NCBI RefSeq assembly: GCF_038005985.1
Contig: NZ_JBBOUI010000001.1
Location: forward strand, 1,508,001-1,572,000
Origin: Solibacillus sp. FSL R7-0682
Lineage (GTDB): Bacteria > Bacillota > Bacilli > Bacillales_A > Planococcaceae
Length of the DNA stretch: 64,000 bases
Reading direction: 5' to 3'
The notes under the pieces are model-generated. The model had not been told where the DNA came from, made no database searches, and worked only from the letters and a program-made list of their open reading frames with translations. Position 1 is the stretch's first letter; each line of letters begins with the position of its first letter. The position numbers were made by a program, and so were the translations under genes. Below are positions 40,998 to 50,129 of the stretch, in pieces.

Positions 40998-41316
40998 ACA
41001 ACGTGATTTAAAGCCATATCAAATAAAACAATGGAAGAAGCTATCCGATCCCGACGGTACCACATACGATGGGTGGGATGTTGGCGAAAATCTACAGGCA
41101 CATGTACAACCGGCAGGTGGGAGAATGATGGTGGAAATGTACGGAGCAAATTTAAAGTACATGTTAGTTGCTTATGTAGAATCGATTGCAGGTCTTTCTG
41201 AAAACGATGGTCTTTGTATTTATGTAGCAGCTGATAAAGATCCAGATTACAAAGTTGTGGCAATCAGACGATGGTATGCACATTACGTCATCGATTTGGA
41301 GAAGGTGAAAACGTGA
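40987..41316 (+). CDS. Head closure/stopper protein (gp16-like)
   Basis: A 109-residue beta-rich protein with MRLRQRDLKPYQIKQWKKLS and VAADKDPDYKVVAIRRWYAH. Position and size fit the head-completion stopper that plugs the portal channel. It overlaps both neighbours. Confidence 0.75.
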   Translation: MRLRQRDLKPYQIKQWKKLSDPDGTTYDGWDVGENLQAHVQPAGGRMMVEMYGANLKYMLVAYVESIAGLSENDGLCIYVAADKDPDYKVVAIRRWYAHYVIDLEKVKT

Positions 41317-41750
41317 CAATTCGAGGGTTAGACAGTCTTATACGAAAGCTAGATTCACTTGGGGGGAATAGTCAGAAAGCACTTAAAAAAGGAATACAAA
41401 AAGCTACTTTACAAGTTCAAGGTGACGCAAAAGATCTTGCACCAATTGGGGACAGTGGCTTTCTTCGCAACAGCATTCAAGCTAAAACAGAAGAAAAGAA
41501 CGACGTAATAACAGGTAAGGTTTCAACAGATTTATTTTACGGTCCGTACGTAGAATTTGGAACGGGGCAACGGGGAGAGGGTTCACCTTCTCCTCCTAAA
41601 TCGCCATTAGATGTAAGCTACCGACAAGATTGGACTGGTATGGAGGCTCAACCTTATTTGTATCCAGCTCTTAAACAGAATGAAGAAAATGTAAAGATGA
41701 TGGTAAAGGAAGAGTTGAAAAAAGAAATACGAAAGCTAGGTGGTAGTTGA
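41313..41750 (+). CDS. HK97 gp10-like tail completion protein
   Basis: A 145-residue protein, GTG start at 41313, with the gp10-family features: RGLDSLIRKLDSLGGNSQKA, VQGDAKDLAPIGDSGFLRNS and YGPYVEFGTGQRG. It acts at the head-tail joint. It overlaps the preceding gene by 4 bp and the next by 1 bp. Confidence 0.88.
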   Translation: MTIRGLDSLIRKLDSLGGNSQKALKKGIQKATLQVQGDAKDLAPIGDSGFLRNSIQAKTEEKNDVITGKVSTDLFYGPYVEFGTGQRGEGSPSPPKSPLDVSYRQDWTGMEAQPYLYPALKQNEENVKMMVKEELKKEIRKLGGS

Positions 41751-42103
41751 TGTACGATGTGAAACCAGAAATAAATACATTATTAAATACCATAGAAGGT
41801 GTAACCGTTTCTGATCAGTTTCCATCCGGTCAAGGCGCAATGCCTCATATTACGTTTAAAGAGGCGGATAATTCCAATTATCGTAATATGCAAGAAGAAT
41901 TGCAGTCGGAAATCATCATATTAATCGATGTGTGGCATACAAAGTCAACGGGCACTATAGCACAAGCTGTAAATGAGAAGTTGAAGAGTATCGGTTTTCA
42001 CCGTCAATTTGCGGCGGATTTGAATGATCCATCAGGTATTAAACGAAAAACAATGCGCTTTCGAGGCGTAGTTGATAAAAGGACTAAACTAGTTCATCAA
42101 TAA
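41750..42103 (+). CDS. Tail terminator-like protein (gp17-like)
   Basis: A 117-residue protein (MYDVKPEINTLLNTIEGVTV) with FPSGQGAMPHITFKEADNSN. Position between the gp10-like gene and the tail tube gene, and size, point to the tail-terminator family that caps the tail tube. Confidence 0.78.
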   Translation: MYDVKPEINTLLNTIEGVTVSDQFPSGQGAMPHITFKEADNSNYRNMQEELQSEIIILIDVWHTKSTGTIAQAVNEKLKSIGFHRQFAADLNDPSGIKRKTMRFRGVVDKRTKLVHQ

Positions 42104-42118
42104 AGGAGAGTGGAAATA

Positions 42119-42544
42119 TTGGCAGGTTTATTATCGAAAGACACAACACTAAGCTACAAATCGGGTAGTGTTTCATCCTTCACTGTAATTGAGGATTTAA
42201 TGGAAGTGCCGGAATTGGGCGGGGATCCCGAAAAAGTGGATGTTACCACTCTATCTAGTTCCGTAAAGCAATACATTCCAGGTATTCGTGATCTTGGTGA
42301 TTTAACGTTCAAGTTTTTATATGACAATGAAACGACAACGAGTAATTACCGTGTCTTACGTGAGTTGCAAGAAGCGAATGAGGTTGTGACATTTAAAGTT
42401 GAGTACCCAGATGGTACAGGTCACGAATTTAAAGCTTATGTAAACGTGAAAATGGATTCAGCAGCGGTCAATGCAGCGATGACCTTCACAGCAGCAATGA
42501 GCTTGCAAAGCGATATTACTGTTACGAATCCAACGGGCCCTTAA
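42119..42544 (+). CDS. Major tail tube protein
   Basis: A 141-residue protein (TTG start at 42119 behind GGAGAG). It has the tail-tube style segments VPELGGDPEKVDVTTLSSSV and GDLTFKFLYDNETTTSNYRV and LQSDITVTNPTGP at the end. It polymerises around the tape measure. Confidence 0.88.
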   Translation: MAGLLSKDTTLSYKSGSVSSFTVIEDLMEVPELGGDPEKVDVTTLSSSVKQYIPGIRDLGDLTFKFLYDNETTTSNYRVLRELQEANEVVTFKVEYPDGTGHEFKAYVNVKMDSAAVNAAMTFTAAMSLQSDITVTNPTGP

Positions 42545-42609
42545 TTAAGGGTTACATCTCTATATGTGGTATAATTTACTAATTAACCGCATATTGGAGG
42601 AGAAATTCA

Positions 42610-43218
42610 TTGAAAAAAATTTTATTATCAGTATTCGTTATGTTATTGGGAACTATTATGGTGGCTTGTGGAAAAGAAGATTCTACAGGTAGTCAAGAAG
42701 GCGCTGTAGCTAAAGTAGATGCAGAAAATGAAAAAAATGAATCAATCGAAGTCGATAAAGGTTTATTGAATGTTGAAATAGTATTACCTGCATCAATGTT
42801 TGAAGGTCAAGATATTGATACGGTGATTTCTGAAGCGAAAAGTGAAGGTGTCGATGAAATTAAGAAGAATGATGACGGTTCACTTACGTACAAAATGTCT
42901 AAATCTAAACATAAAGAAATGATGGAAGAAATGAAAAGCAGCGTACTTGAATCAATTGAAGAAACTAAAACAAGCCAGGATTTCAATTCTATCAAGGATG
43001 TTACCTACAATAAGGATTTTTCTGAATTCAATTTAATTGTAGATAAAGTAGCATTTCAAGATAGTTTTGATGGCTTTGCGGCGATGGGATTAGGTATGTC
43101 CGGCATTTATTATCAGGTGTTTAATGGAGCCGACCCAAAAACGACTGTTGTTATTAAGGATGAAGCTACAGGCGGAGTTATTGATACTATCGTTTATCCT
43201 GATGCGTTTAATGAATAA
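42610..43218 (+). CDS. Predicted lipoprotein inserted in the tail module
   Basis: A 202-residue secreted lipoprotein. The signal peptide ends in lipobox IMVAC (Cys20), giving a surface-anchored protein of about 180 residues. It is charged, with no known domain. TTG start at 42610 behind GGAGGAG. It has its own TATAAT (about 42569-42574) and a terminator after it, so it is a moron expressed independently of tail genes, probably in the lysogen. By analogy with the TP-J34 Ltp lipoprotein it might block superinfecting phages; this is inference. Confidence 0.72.
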   Translation: MKKILLSVFVMLLGTIMVACGKEDSTGSQEGAVAKVDAENEKNESIEVDKGLLNVEIVLPASMFEGQDIDTVISEAKSEGVDEIKKNDDGSLTYKMSKSKHKEMMEEMKSSVLESIEETKTSQDFNSIKDVTYNKDFSEFNLIVDKVAFQDSFDGFAAMGLGMSGIYYQVFNGADPKTTVVIKDEATGGVIDTIVYPDAFNE

Positions 43219-43270
43219 GTACTGCTGATAAATTAATAAAAGCGATACAACAAAATAAATAATATAAAAA

Positions 43271-43296
43271 AGCACTCTCATTCGAGGGTGTTTTTT
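43271..43296 (+). terminator. Terminator after the lipoprotein gene
   Basis: CACTCT pairs with AGGGTG (G-U included) followed by TTTTTT. It isolates the lipoprotein from the tail operon. Confidence 0.75.
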
Positions 43297-43315
43297 ATAT
43301 TGGGAGGAAAAAATC

Positions 43316-43681
43316 ATGCAATATACAACACTTAAAGTTGGCGAGCAAGAATTCAAATTGCGCGCAACAGCATCTGCGATTGTGGAATTAGAGAAGAAAT
43401 TAGGTGGTCGTAATCCACTGCAAGTCCTAATGACAGTTGAAAATGGAGAGATTCCTGCAGTTGGTAATTTACTACTTATCCTGCATGCATCTTTACAAAA
43501 ATATCACCACGGTATGACATGGGAAAAGGTGTTAGAACTTTACGATGATTATGTTGATGTTGGGAATACTTATACAGATTTAATTCCGGTTATGATTGAT
43601 GCCTTCAAAACTAGCGGTTTTTTCAAATCAGCGAGCCAGGAGACGGCGACGGTAGCGGCAACAGAAAAGACGAGCCTGTAA
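43316..43681 (+). CDS. Tail assembly chaperone (gpG-like)
   Basis: A 121-residue protein (MQYTTLKVGEQEFKLRATAS then AIVELEKKLGGRNPLQVLM) of the siphovirus tail-chaperone type. It coats the tape measure before tube assembly. Its 3' part carries a slippery T TTT TTC site leading to the longer product. Preceded by GGGAGG. Confidence 0.85.
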   Translation: MQYTTLKVGEQEFKLRATASAIVELEKKLGGRNPLQVLMTVENGEIPAVGNLLLILHASLQKYHHGMTWEKVLELYDDYVDVGNTYTDLIPVMIDAFKTSGFFKSASQETATVAATEKTSL

Positions 43682-44064
43682 AAAATTTAACAGAACTATT
43701 CGAAAAACTGTATCCAATCGCTATAGAAAGCGGTGTGGATGCAGTTTTTTATTGGGATATGACTTATAAGGAAATTACAACATCAATTGTTGGTTACTCC
43801 AAAAGACAAGAAGCAAATATGCGGATAGAATCGGTTATTTCTTATCATCAAGCGAATTTAATCTCGCATTTGGTTGGAATGATAGCAGGTAGCAAACAAG
43901 CACCTAAAGCATTGCATGAAGCCTATCCAGGTATATTTCCTGACTTAGAAGAGAAAGCCGCACAACAGGTCAAACAACAACCTTGGCAAGTTTCAAAGGC
44001 CCGAATTGAAGCCTATGCTGCGGAATTGCGAAAGCGAGGCGAGAAGCATGGCAACAACGCTTGA
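43316..44064 (+). CDS. Frameshifted tail assembly chaperone (gpGT-like)
   Basis: A -1 shift at 43618-43624 fuses the first 103 codons of the chaperone to a second open frame running to 44064, giving about 249 residues. The shifted frame continues FFQISEPGDGDGSGNRKDEP then a helical domain (KNLTELFEKLYPIAIESGVD). That domain matches the usual T part, which binds the tape measure and tail tube. A separate start for the second frame (GTG 43735) has no ribosome site, supporting frameshifting. Confidence 0.82.
43618..43624 (+). promoter_or_regulatory. Programmed -1 frameshift site T TTT TTC
   Basis: In the chaperone frame the codons GGT TTT TTC create the canonical slippery heptamer T TTT TTC. 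Slipping back one base enters a frame open to 44064. The downstream GC-rich stretch around 43630-43665 may stimulate the shift. Confidence 0.82.
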
Positions 44065-47059
44065 AGAATTGCAAATCCTAATTACTACAGAAACAGCTGG
44101 ACTAAGACGTGAATTGGGAAGAGTACGTAGCGAGCTAAACACAATGGATAATGCTGTTAAAAAATCAACCGATGCTATGAAAAACGCTTTTAAAGCGGTA
44201 GCTGCCGCAATAGCAGGTCTTGCTATTGGCAAATATATTAAAGATGCGGTAATGGCAGCAAGTGACTTAGAAGGGGCTTTTCTTGGCTTGCAAAGCATTA
44301 TAGAAGGGCAAGGACGGTCGTTTTCAAAGGCGAAAGCATTTATTAACGATTACATTGCTGACGGGTTGGTTCCGTTAACAGACGCAGTAAATGCTTATAA
44401 AAACTTAGCTGCACGTGGTTATAATGACGAGCAAATCCAACAAGTAATGGAACGTTTGAAAGATGCGGCAGCGTTTGGACGTCAATCATCCTATACATTA
44501 GGTGCGGCGGTTGCATCAGCTACAGAAGGTTTAAAAAATGAAAATTCTATCCTAGTTGATAACGCGGGCGTAACAAAAAACGTTGCAAAAATGTGGGAAG
44601 AATACGCGGCATCCATCGGGAAAACGTCTAACAATTTATCGCAACAAGAAAAAATTCTTGCAGAAGTAAACGGGATCATGATAGAAACGCAATTCCAGGT
44701 AGGGGATGCGGCAAAATATGCGGATACTTTTGCAGGACGATTAGCGTATTTAAACAAAACATTGAGCGATATTCAAGGGAATATAGGTGCTGCATTCATG
44801 CCGATTGCAAATGCAGTTATACCGCTATTACAAAAGCTTGCTAATTGGCTAGTTAAAGTAACAGCTTATTTTAAATACTTTATGCAAGCTTTTTTTGGCG
44901 TCTCAAAATCACAAAAAGAAACATCTATTTCGGTTGGTGCGGGAACGTCCGCACAAGAGAATTACGGAGACGCCGCAGAAAAAGCTGGGAAAAAAGCTAA
45001 AAAAGCAGCAAAAGAGGCAAAAGGTGCACTAGCTGGATTTGATGAAATTAATCAGTTATCGCAAAGTGGTTCGTCGGGATCCGATAAGGATAAAGACAGT
45101 GGAGAGGGTGGCGGTGTTGATGCAATCGATTTCGGTGGGCTTGATGATATGGAAATTGACACTGAAACAATTCCTGCGAACATTCAAAAAATGGTCGACG
45201 ATATTAAAAAATCAATTGATGATTTAAAAACGAAAATGTCGGACATTGGCAGCAAGTTTAAAGAGGCATTTTCAGGTATGGGTACGGCATTACAACCATT
45301 ACGCGATGCCGTGGGACCAATTAAACAATCTTTAGGTGAAATGGGACAAAGTTTAGTCCAATTGGTAGACCAATTTTTAAAACCAATGGCAGGCTATTTG
45401 CTGTTTGACTTCATCCCGTCAATTGTTACTGGATTCGTAAAAGACTTCGCGCCAATATTAGCTGACGTTAGTATTTGGGGTATGGATTTAGCAGCGAGAA
45501 CGTTACAAAATTCGGTTGAAATAATGGTGTGGTTATGGAATGGCGTTTTATATCCATCTTTAGAATTAATTAAAAATGCGTTTTTGGTGGCTAGTTCTTC
45601 AATTGCGAAATCAATGCAAAGCCTGTTGGACGGCACAATTAAACCATTAACAGAATTCCTTTTAAACAAGTTCTTATTGCCAGTGGTTAATTCATTAACA
45701 AGAACGTTTGTGCCAATCTTTACGGATGTGATCGTATTTGCTTTAGAGTTAGCAGCTAAAACATTTAAAAACTTATCAGATACATTGAATAGTCTAACGA
45801 CAACTGTTATTTTACCTGCTATAAAACGTATTACAGACGCGTTTTTAGATATTGTACCGCGTATTGGAGGCGCACTTCAAAACCTCTTAAATGGTACGTT
45901 AAAGCCATTTGTTGATTATATTCTAAATGGGTTCGCTATTCCGATTGCTAACGAAATAATTAAAACGGTTGTTCCGATTTTCACCGATGTCCTTGTAGCG
46001 GCATTTGAAGCGACGGCAGACGCATTTGAATGGGCAGCCAATTTGATGAACGATATTTATAATTCGGTTATCAAACCAACATTCGATTTAGTTAAAAAAA
46101 TCGTTATCGATACGTTAAAAATCGTTCAAGATACTTGGACAAAATATGGTAGCAATTTAATGAAAAACCTAAAAGATTTATTTGAAAACATTCAAGACAT
46201 ATTCCAATCGTTGTGGGATAAGGTCTTAAAGCCGATTGTTGAGCCATTTTTAGAAAAATTAACATGGTTATGGGATAAGCATATTAAGGATTTAATAAAG
46301 CAAATCGCGGAACTTGTTATGAAAATGGTTAACGCAGCACTCGAAATATCCAATAAATTTATAACACCAATTGTTAAATTTTTAATTGATGTTTTAGCAC
46401 CAGGGTTTACGCGTGCGTTTAATTTTATTGTGGATCTTGTAACAACGGTAATCGCCACACTGTCTGATTTAATTAAAAATTATATGAAGGTACTAGGTGG
46501 ATTGCTTGATTTTGTGACCGGTGTTTTCACCGGTAATTGGCGTAAAGCATGGCAAGGTGTTAGTGATATTTTCGGAGGTATCATCGGAGGTATCACTAGC
46601 ATTTTTAAAGGCGTTATAAACATTTTAATTGATACACTAAACGCATTCTTTAGAGTTACTTTTGACGGAATTAATTCGGTATTGTCGGGTGCAGCTAATA
46701 TTGCTAATAAAATCCCAGGGGTAAATATTAGTGTCGGTGCAATTTCGGTGCCACGCATACCAAAACTAGCACGAGGTGGTATTGTGGACGGCGCAACGAA
46801 TTTCGGGAACTATATTGCAGGTGAAGCAGGAGCAGAAATGATTGTGCCGCTTGAAAATACACCGTTTGTTGACAAGTTAGCCAGTGCGCTTGGTACAGCT
46901 GTAATGAAAGCTATGCAAATGAGTGGCCAGCAATCAGGCGGAAATGACGGTGGCGACATTGTATTAAATGTAGACGGTACAACGTTTGCACGTATCCTTA
47001 ATCCGTATTTAGCAAAAGAAGGGCAGCGTTTAGGCTCTACGATTATTCAACCAATTTAA
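44048..47059 (+). CDS. Tape measure protein
   Basis: A 1,003-residue protein, the longest in the prophage. It has an N-terminal coiled coil, a helical lytic-like region (ASDLEGAFLGLQSIIEGQGR and LAARGYNDEQIQQVMERLKD), long repeats of helix-hydrophobic segments, and a Gly-rich C-terminus with KLARGGIVDGATNFGNYIAG. It sets tail length and may pass through the membrane at injection. ATG 44048 overlaps the frameshifted chaperone by 17 bp. Confidence 0.93.
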   Translation: MATTLEELQILITTETAGLRRELGRVRSELNTMDNAVKKSTDAMKNAFKAVAAAIAGLAIGKYIKDAVMAASDLEGAFLGLQSIIEGQGRSFSKAKAFINDYIADGLVPLTDAVNAYKNLAARGYNDEQIQQVMERLKDAAAFGRQSSYTLGAAVASATEGLKNENSILVDNAGVTKNVAKMWEEYAASIGKTSNNLSQQEKILAEVNGIMIETQFQVGDAAKYADTFAGRLAYLNKTLSDIQGNIGAAFMPIANAVIPLLQKLANWLVKVTAYFKYFMQAFFGVSKSQKETSISVGAGTSAQENYGDAAEKAGKKAKKAAKEAKGALAGFDEINQLSQSGSSGSDKDKDSGEGGGVDAIDFGGLDDMEIDTETIPANIQKMVDDIKKSIDDLKTKMSDIGSKFKEAFSGMGTALQPLRDAVGPIKQSLGEMGQSLVQLVDQFLKPMAGYLLFDFIPSIVTGFVKDFAPILADVSIWGMDLAARTLQNSVEIMVWLWNGVLYPSLELIKNAFLVASSSIAKSMQSLLDGTIKPLTEFLLNKFLLPVVNSLTRTFVPIFTDVIVFALELAAKTFKNLSDTLNSLTTTVILPAIKRITDAFLDIVPRIGGALQNLLNGTLKPFVDYILNGFAIPIANEIIKTVVPIFTDVLVAAFEATADAFEWAANLMNDIYNSVIKPTFDLVKKIVIDTLKIVQDTWTKYGSNLMKNLKDLFENIQDIFQSLWDKVLKPIVEPFLEKLTWLWDKHIKDLIKQIAELVMKMVNAALEISNKFITPIVKFLIDVLAPGFTRAFNFIVDLVTTVIATLSDLIKNYMKVLGGLLDFVTGVFTGNWRKAWQGVSDIFGGIIGGITSIFKGVINILIDTLNAFFRVTFDGINSVLSGAANIANKIPGVNISVGAISVPRIPKLARGGIVDGATNFGNYIAGEAGAEMIVPLENTPFVDKLASALGTAVMKAMQMSGQQSGGNDGGDIVLNVDGTTFARILNPYLAKEGQRLGSTIIQPI

Positions 47060-47073
47060 AGGAGTGAGGGTTC

Positions 47074-47418
47074 TTGATTAAAATTGATGGGAAGGAGATC
47101 CCCTCTCCTTCTGATTACCAAGTAGGAATTATGGACATTTCAAAGGCTGAACGTAATGCACGCGGGGACATGATTATTGAGCGCATTACAACTAAACGGA
47201 AAATTGAACTTGGGTGGAAACACCTGAGTAAATCCGACTTACAAACGGTAATGAATGCAGTTAGTCCTGTGTTCTTTAAAGTGGAATACATCGACCCTTT
47301 GAATAGTGTTAAAAAAACAGGTACGTTTTACGCTGGAGACAGAAATGTTGGAGCGCTTGATTACATTAACGGCGACATTCGCTGGAAAGATATTAAATTT
47401 AGTGTCATTGAAAAGTAG
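47074..47418 (+). CDS. Tail protein (DUF6711-like)
   Basis: A 114-residue protein (TTG start 47074 behind GGAGTGAGG). IKIDGKEIPSPSDYQVGIMD then ERITTKRKIELGWKHLSKSD is typical of the small protein between tape measure and tail-tip genes in Bacillota siphophages. Its exact place in the tail is unknown. Confidence 0.78.
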   Translation: MIKIDGKEIPSPSDYQVGIMDISKAERNARGDMIIERITTKRKIELGWKHLSKSDLQTVMNAVSPVFFKVEYIDPLNSVKKTGTFYAGDRNVGALDYINGDIRWKDIKFSVIEK

Positions 47419-47426
47419 GTGATTGA

Positions 47427-49052
47427 ATGATTGAGGTAAGTCGTGAATTTAAGCAAGCTGTTTATGCGCCAATCCGTAAAACAGCTGCTAAAGTTGTTTT
47501 TGCGATTTTGGATAATGGGGCATATGGCGATGCTACACCGTCGGCAACGTCGAACGCGTCAATTAGTCGTATCCTACAGCTAACGGATAAAAAGCGGGAA
47601 ATGTCGCATAAATACGGCACATTTGAACGTGATTATTTCAAATTAGATGGATCGTTTCGGATACCACCTAAACCAACAGAACTTGAAAGTGATTTAGGTT
47701 GGTGGAGCGGTGAGATTTGCGGTGCAGGTGGTGTTTTTGCTAATCCACAGACGGTAACGCTTGATTTTAGCGAGGGACATAATTCAATAGGGCTAACAAT
47801 CATTTTTGATACGCTCGCCAATGAGTATGCAGTCGATTTTGATATTTTCGTTTATAGAGCAAATGATGAATTGATTGCATCCAAGGAAGTAGTGGATAAC
47901 AATTCAAGCTCGTATGTTTGGATAAACGGTTTAGACGATTATAACAAAGTGGTTGTTACCATCAAAAAGTGGGTGCGTCCATATCGTCGTGCACGAATCG
48001 TCGAAGTTGATTTCGGGGCATTCCAGGAGTACGCAGGTGACAAACTCATTAAGGTAAATTTAATTGAGCAAATGAACGTCGTGGGCGATACGCTTCCTGC
48101 TAATGAAATAAAATTTGTTATTGATAATTCAAGCAAAGAATTTAACATCCTTAATCCGCAGGGCTTTTACCGATTTTTAAAAGAACGGCAAGAGGTGTCG
48201 TTAAGTATTGGCGTAGAAATCGAGGATGACATTTTCGAGTATGTGAATATGCTTGGGTATTATTTGGTGGATTGGCAGTCTGACGAAGGGGCACTCACAA
48301 CAACGTTAACCGCTCGAAATATTTTTGATTTACTTGATAAAGAATATTCTCAAGGTACGGTAACAAATTTGTATGAACTAACAGAGGATGTTTTGTTAAA
48401 GGCAAATGTTCCAAATTATTTTATTCATCCATCATTACGAGATTACACGACATCAGGATTCCCCGACAAAGTAACGTATCGGAAAGCCTTGCAATGTATA
48501 GGGATAGCTAGTAAAAGTGCGCTCTATCAAAGCAGGGATGCGAAATTCATTATCGAGCCATTCGTTGTTTTAGATGAAAACACTTCGTATATCAATTTTG
48601 CCGGACCAGATATGTTCACTGGCATGGTAACGCCTACTGTGTACAGCGGATACGATATGAAAAATATCACATTTGACAATGTATACAAAGAACCGCAAAT
48701 AAATTTGGACAAGTTAATACAAACCCTGGTAATGGTTGTGCATTCAAATGGGACAAAAACCGAATATGCATTTCACAATGAAGGGGTAAAAGAAGGTGCG
48801 ACGCTAAAATGTGATAACCCGTTAATTAATTCATTAAGCCATGCAACGGAAATTGCGAAATGGATCATTGTGGAAAGTAATTTGCGGGCATTGTATCAAG
48901 TAAATTGGCGTCAAAATCCTGCGTTAGAATGTGGCGATATTGTTTTTATCGAGGACTCATTCGGCGCACAAAAGCAAAGTCGCATTACAAAACAAGAGTA
49001 TGAATTTGCTGGTTTTTTAAGTGGGAAAACCGAATCGAAAGGCGGTGTGTAA
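47427..49052 (+). CDS. Tail tip/baseplate protein
   Basis: A 541-residue structural protein. The middle shows beta-sandwich-like carbohydrate-binding character (SEGHNSIGLTIIFDTLANEY). The C-terminal region (CGDIVFIEDSFGAQKQSRIT) resembles tail-hub proteins. In this genome order it stands where Dit/Tal-type tail-tip proteins occur, so it probably forms the hub of the tail tip and contacts the cell surface. Confidence 0.7.
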   Translation: MIEVSREFKQAVYAPIRKTAAKVVFAILDNGAYGDATPSATSNASISRILQLTDKKREMSHKYGTFERDYFKLDGSFRIPPKPTELESDLGWWSGEICGAGGVFANPQTVTLDFSEGHNSIGLTIIFDTLANEYAVDFDIFVYRANDELIASKEVVDNNSSSYVWINGLDDYNKVVVTIKKWVRPYRRARIVEVDFGAFQEYAGDKLIKVNLIEQMNVVGDTLPANEIKFVIDNSSKEFNILNPQGFYRFLKERQEVSLSIGVEIEDDIFEYVNMLGYYLVDWQSDEGALTTTLTARNIFDLLDKEYSQGTVTNLYELTEDVLLKANVPNYFIHPSLRDYTTSGFPDKVTYRKALQCIGIASKSALYQSRDAKFIIEPFVVLDENTSYINFAGPDMFTGMVTPTVYSGYDMKNITFDNVYKEPQINLDKLIQTLVMVVHSNGTKTEYAFHNEGVKEGATLKCDNPLINSLSHATEIAKWIIVESNLRALYQVNWRQNPALECGDIVFIEDSFGAQKQSRITKQEYEFAGFLSGKTESKGGV

Positions 49053-49448
49053 ATGTGGATAACACCAAAATTAAATTGGGTAGCAACCGACTATTATAAT
49101 TTCGAGGATTTAAACCGTGTGGAAAACAACACGGCGGTTGTCGCGGAATTAGTCGATTTTTTCGTATCGTTACCGCCTTTTGTTTTTGTGACTGGTCGTA
49201 ATATGCAGCACATCGAATTTGCGGACAGTTTGATCCGTATTGAAAACACGCAAAATGCATTGCGTCAACGCTTTATGCCAAAAGGATGGATGACCAATAA
49301 ATTAGATTGGGCGCCAAATGATCGCTTTACATTTAATGATGCAAGGCGGTTAGAAGTAAATGCAAACTTGTTATATAGGCACTACAAAGGAAATAGCGAA
49401 TTAATACCGCGTTGTGGGGCTGTTATATGCGGAGAGGGGATGATATAA
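49053..49448 (+). CDS. Tail-associated protein with duplicated motif
   Basis: A 131-residue protein starting immediately after the tail tip gene. Two related units are visible: WITPKLNWVATDYYNFEDLN with RVENN, and WMTNKLDWAPNDRFTFNDAR with RLEVN, about 75 residues apart. Such W-x-P-K-W-x-x-D repeats occur in phage tail fibre bases. It probably links the tail tip to the collar-domain protein. Confidence 0.7.
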   Translation: MWITPKLNWVATDYYNFEDLNRVENNTAVVAELVDFFVSLPPFVFVTGRNMQHIEFADSLIRIENTQNALRQRFMPKGWMTNKLDWAPNDRFTFNDARRLEVNANLLYRHYKGNSELIPRCGAVICGEGMI

Positions 49449-49450
49449 CA

Positions 49451-50116
49451 ATGGCTTATGAACCAACGGAATGGAAAAACCGAGAAGTTGAAAAACCGCG
49501 AACATTTAATGTTCAAAATAATGCTGACGGGACAATTACTTTAATTCCTGCAGAAGGACAAGTAACCGAGCCAGGCACGCCTATTATGGCGGTTAATATG
49601 AATAAGATTGAGAATCAGTTAGTTAAATTAGATGAAGAGTTTCAAGATTTTAACCCTATTCCTTCTGGGTTAATTTCAATGTGGAGTGGTGCAGTTAATA
49701 CTATTCCAGCTGGATGGGCTTTGTGTAACGGTCAAAATGGTACTCCAAATCTACTAAATAGATTTATTGTAGGGGCTGGTTCCACATATGCCGTTGATGC
49801 GACTGGCGGATCGGATACTGTAACCCTTACAGCGGCTCAAATGCCTTTGCATTCGCACTCTGGTAGTTCGCTGTCAACTAATACAACAGGTGCACATACG
49901 CATAGTATGGGTGATAACTATGGATATATCGTAAATGCAGGATCTGGATCTAGTGAAGCGTTCAAATACAACGTTAATGCTTCTTCGCCGTCCTATACAC
50001 AATCGGGAGGAAATCACAGTCATAGTATCTCTGGTAATACGGGTAGCGCTGGTTCTGGAGCCGCACACGAAAACAGACCGCCGTACTACGCGTTAGCTTA
50101 CATTATGAAATTATAG
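49451..50116 (+). CDS. Tail fibre protein with phage tail collar domain
   Basis: A 221-residue protein. The tail-collar domain is evident: IPSGLISMWSGAVNTIPAGW and CNGQNGTPNLLNRFIVGAGS. A His/Ser/Gly-rich C-terminal region follows (HSHSGSSLSTNTTGAHTHSM and HSHSISGNTGSAG), and the end is NRPPYYALAYIMKL. It probably binds the host surface. ATG 49451 chosen over 49412 because it follows GAGGGGATG. Confidence 0.88.
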   Translation: MAYEPTEWKNREVEKPRTFNVQNNADGTITLIPAEGQVTEPGTPIMAVNMNKIENQLVKLDEEFQDFNPIPSGLISMWSGAVNTIPAGWALCNGQNGTPNLLNRFIVGAGSTYAVDATGGSDTVTLTAAQMPLHSHSGSSLSTNTTGAHTHSMGDNYGYIVNAGSGSSEAFKYNVNASSPSYTQSGGNHSHSISGNTGSAGSGAAHENRPPYYALAYIMKL

Positions 50117-50129
50117 GGAGTGGGAGCAT

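Noticed and set aside
43735-44064. Independent gene starting at GTG 43735
   Set aside because: No ribosome site; the frame is better explained as the -1 frameshift extension of the tail chaperone.
44491-46758. Several minus-strand ORFs within the tape measure gene
   Set aside because: They lie wholly in the shadow of a clear 1,003-codon gene, without ribosome sites or neighbours.
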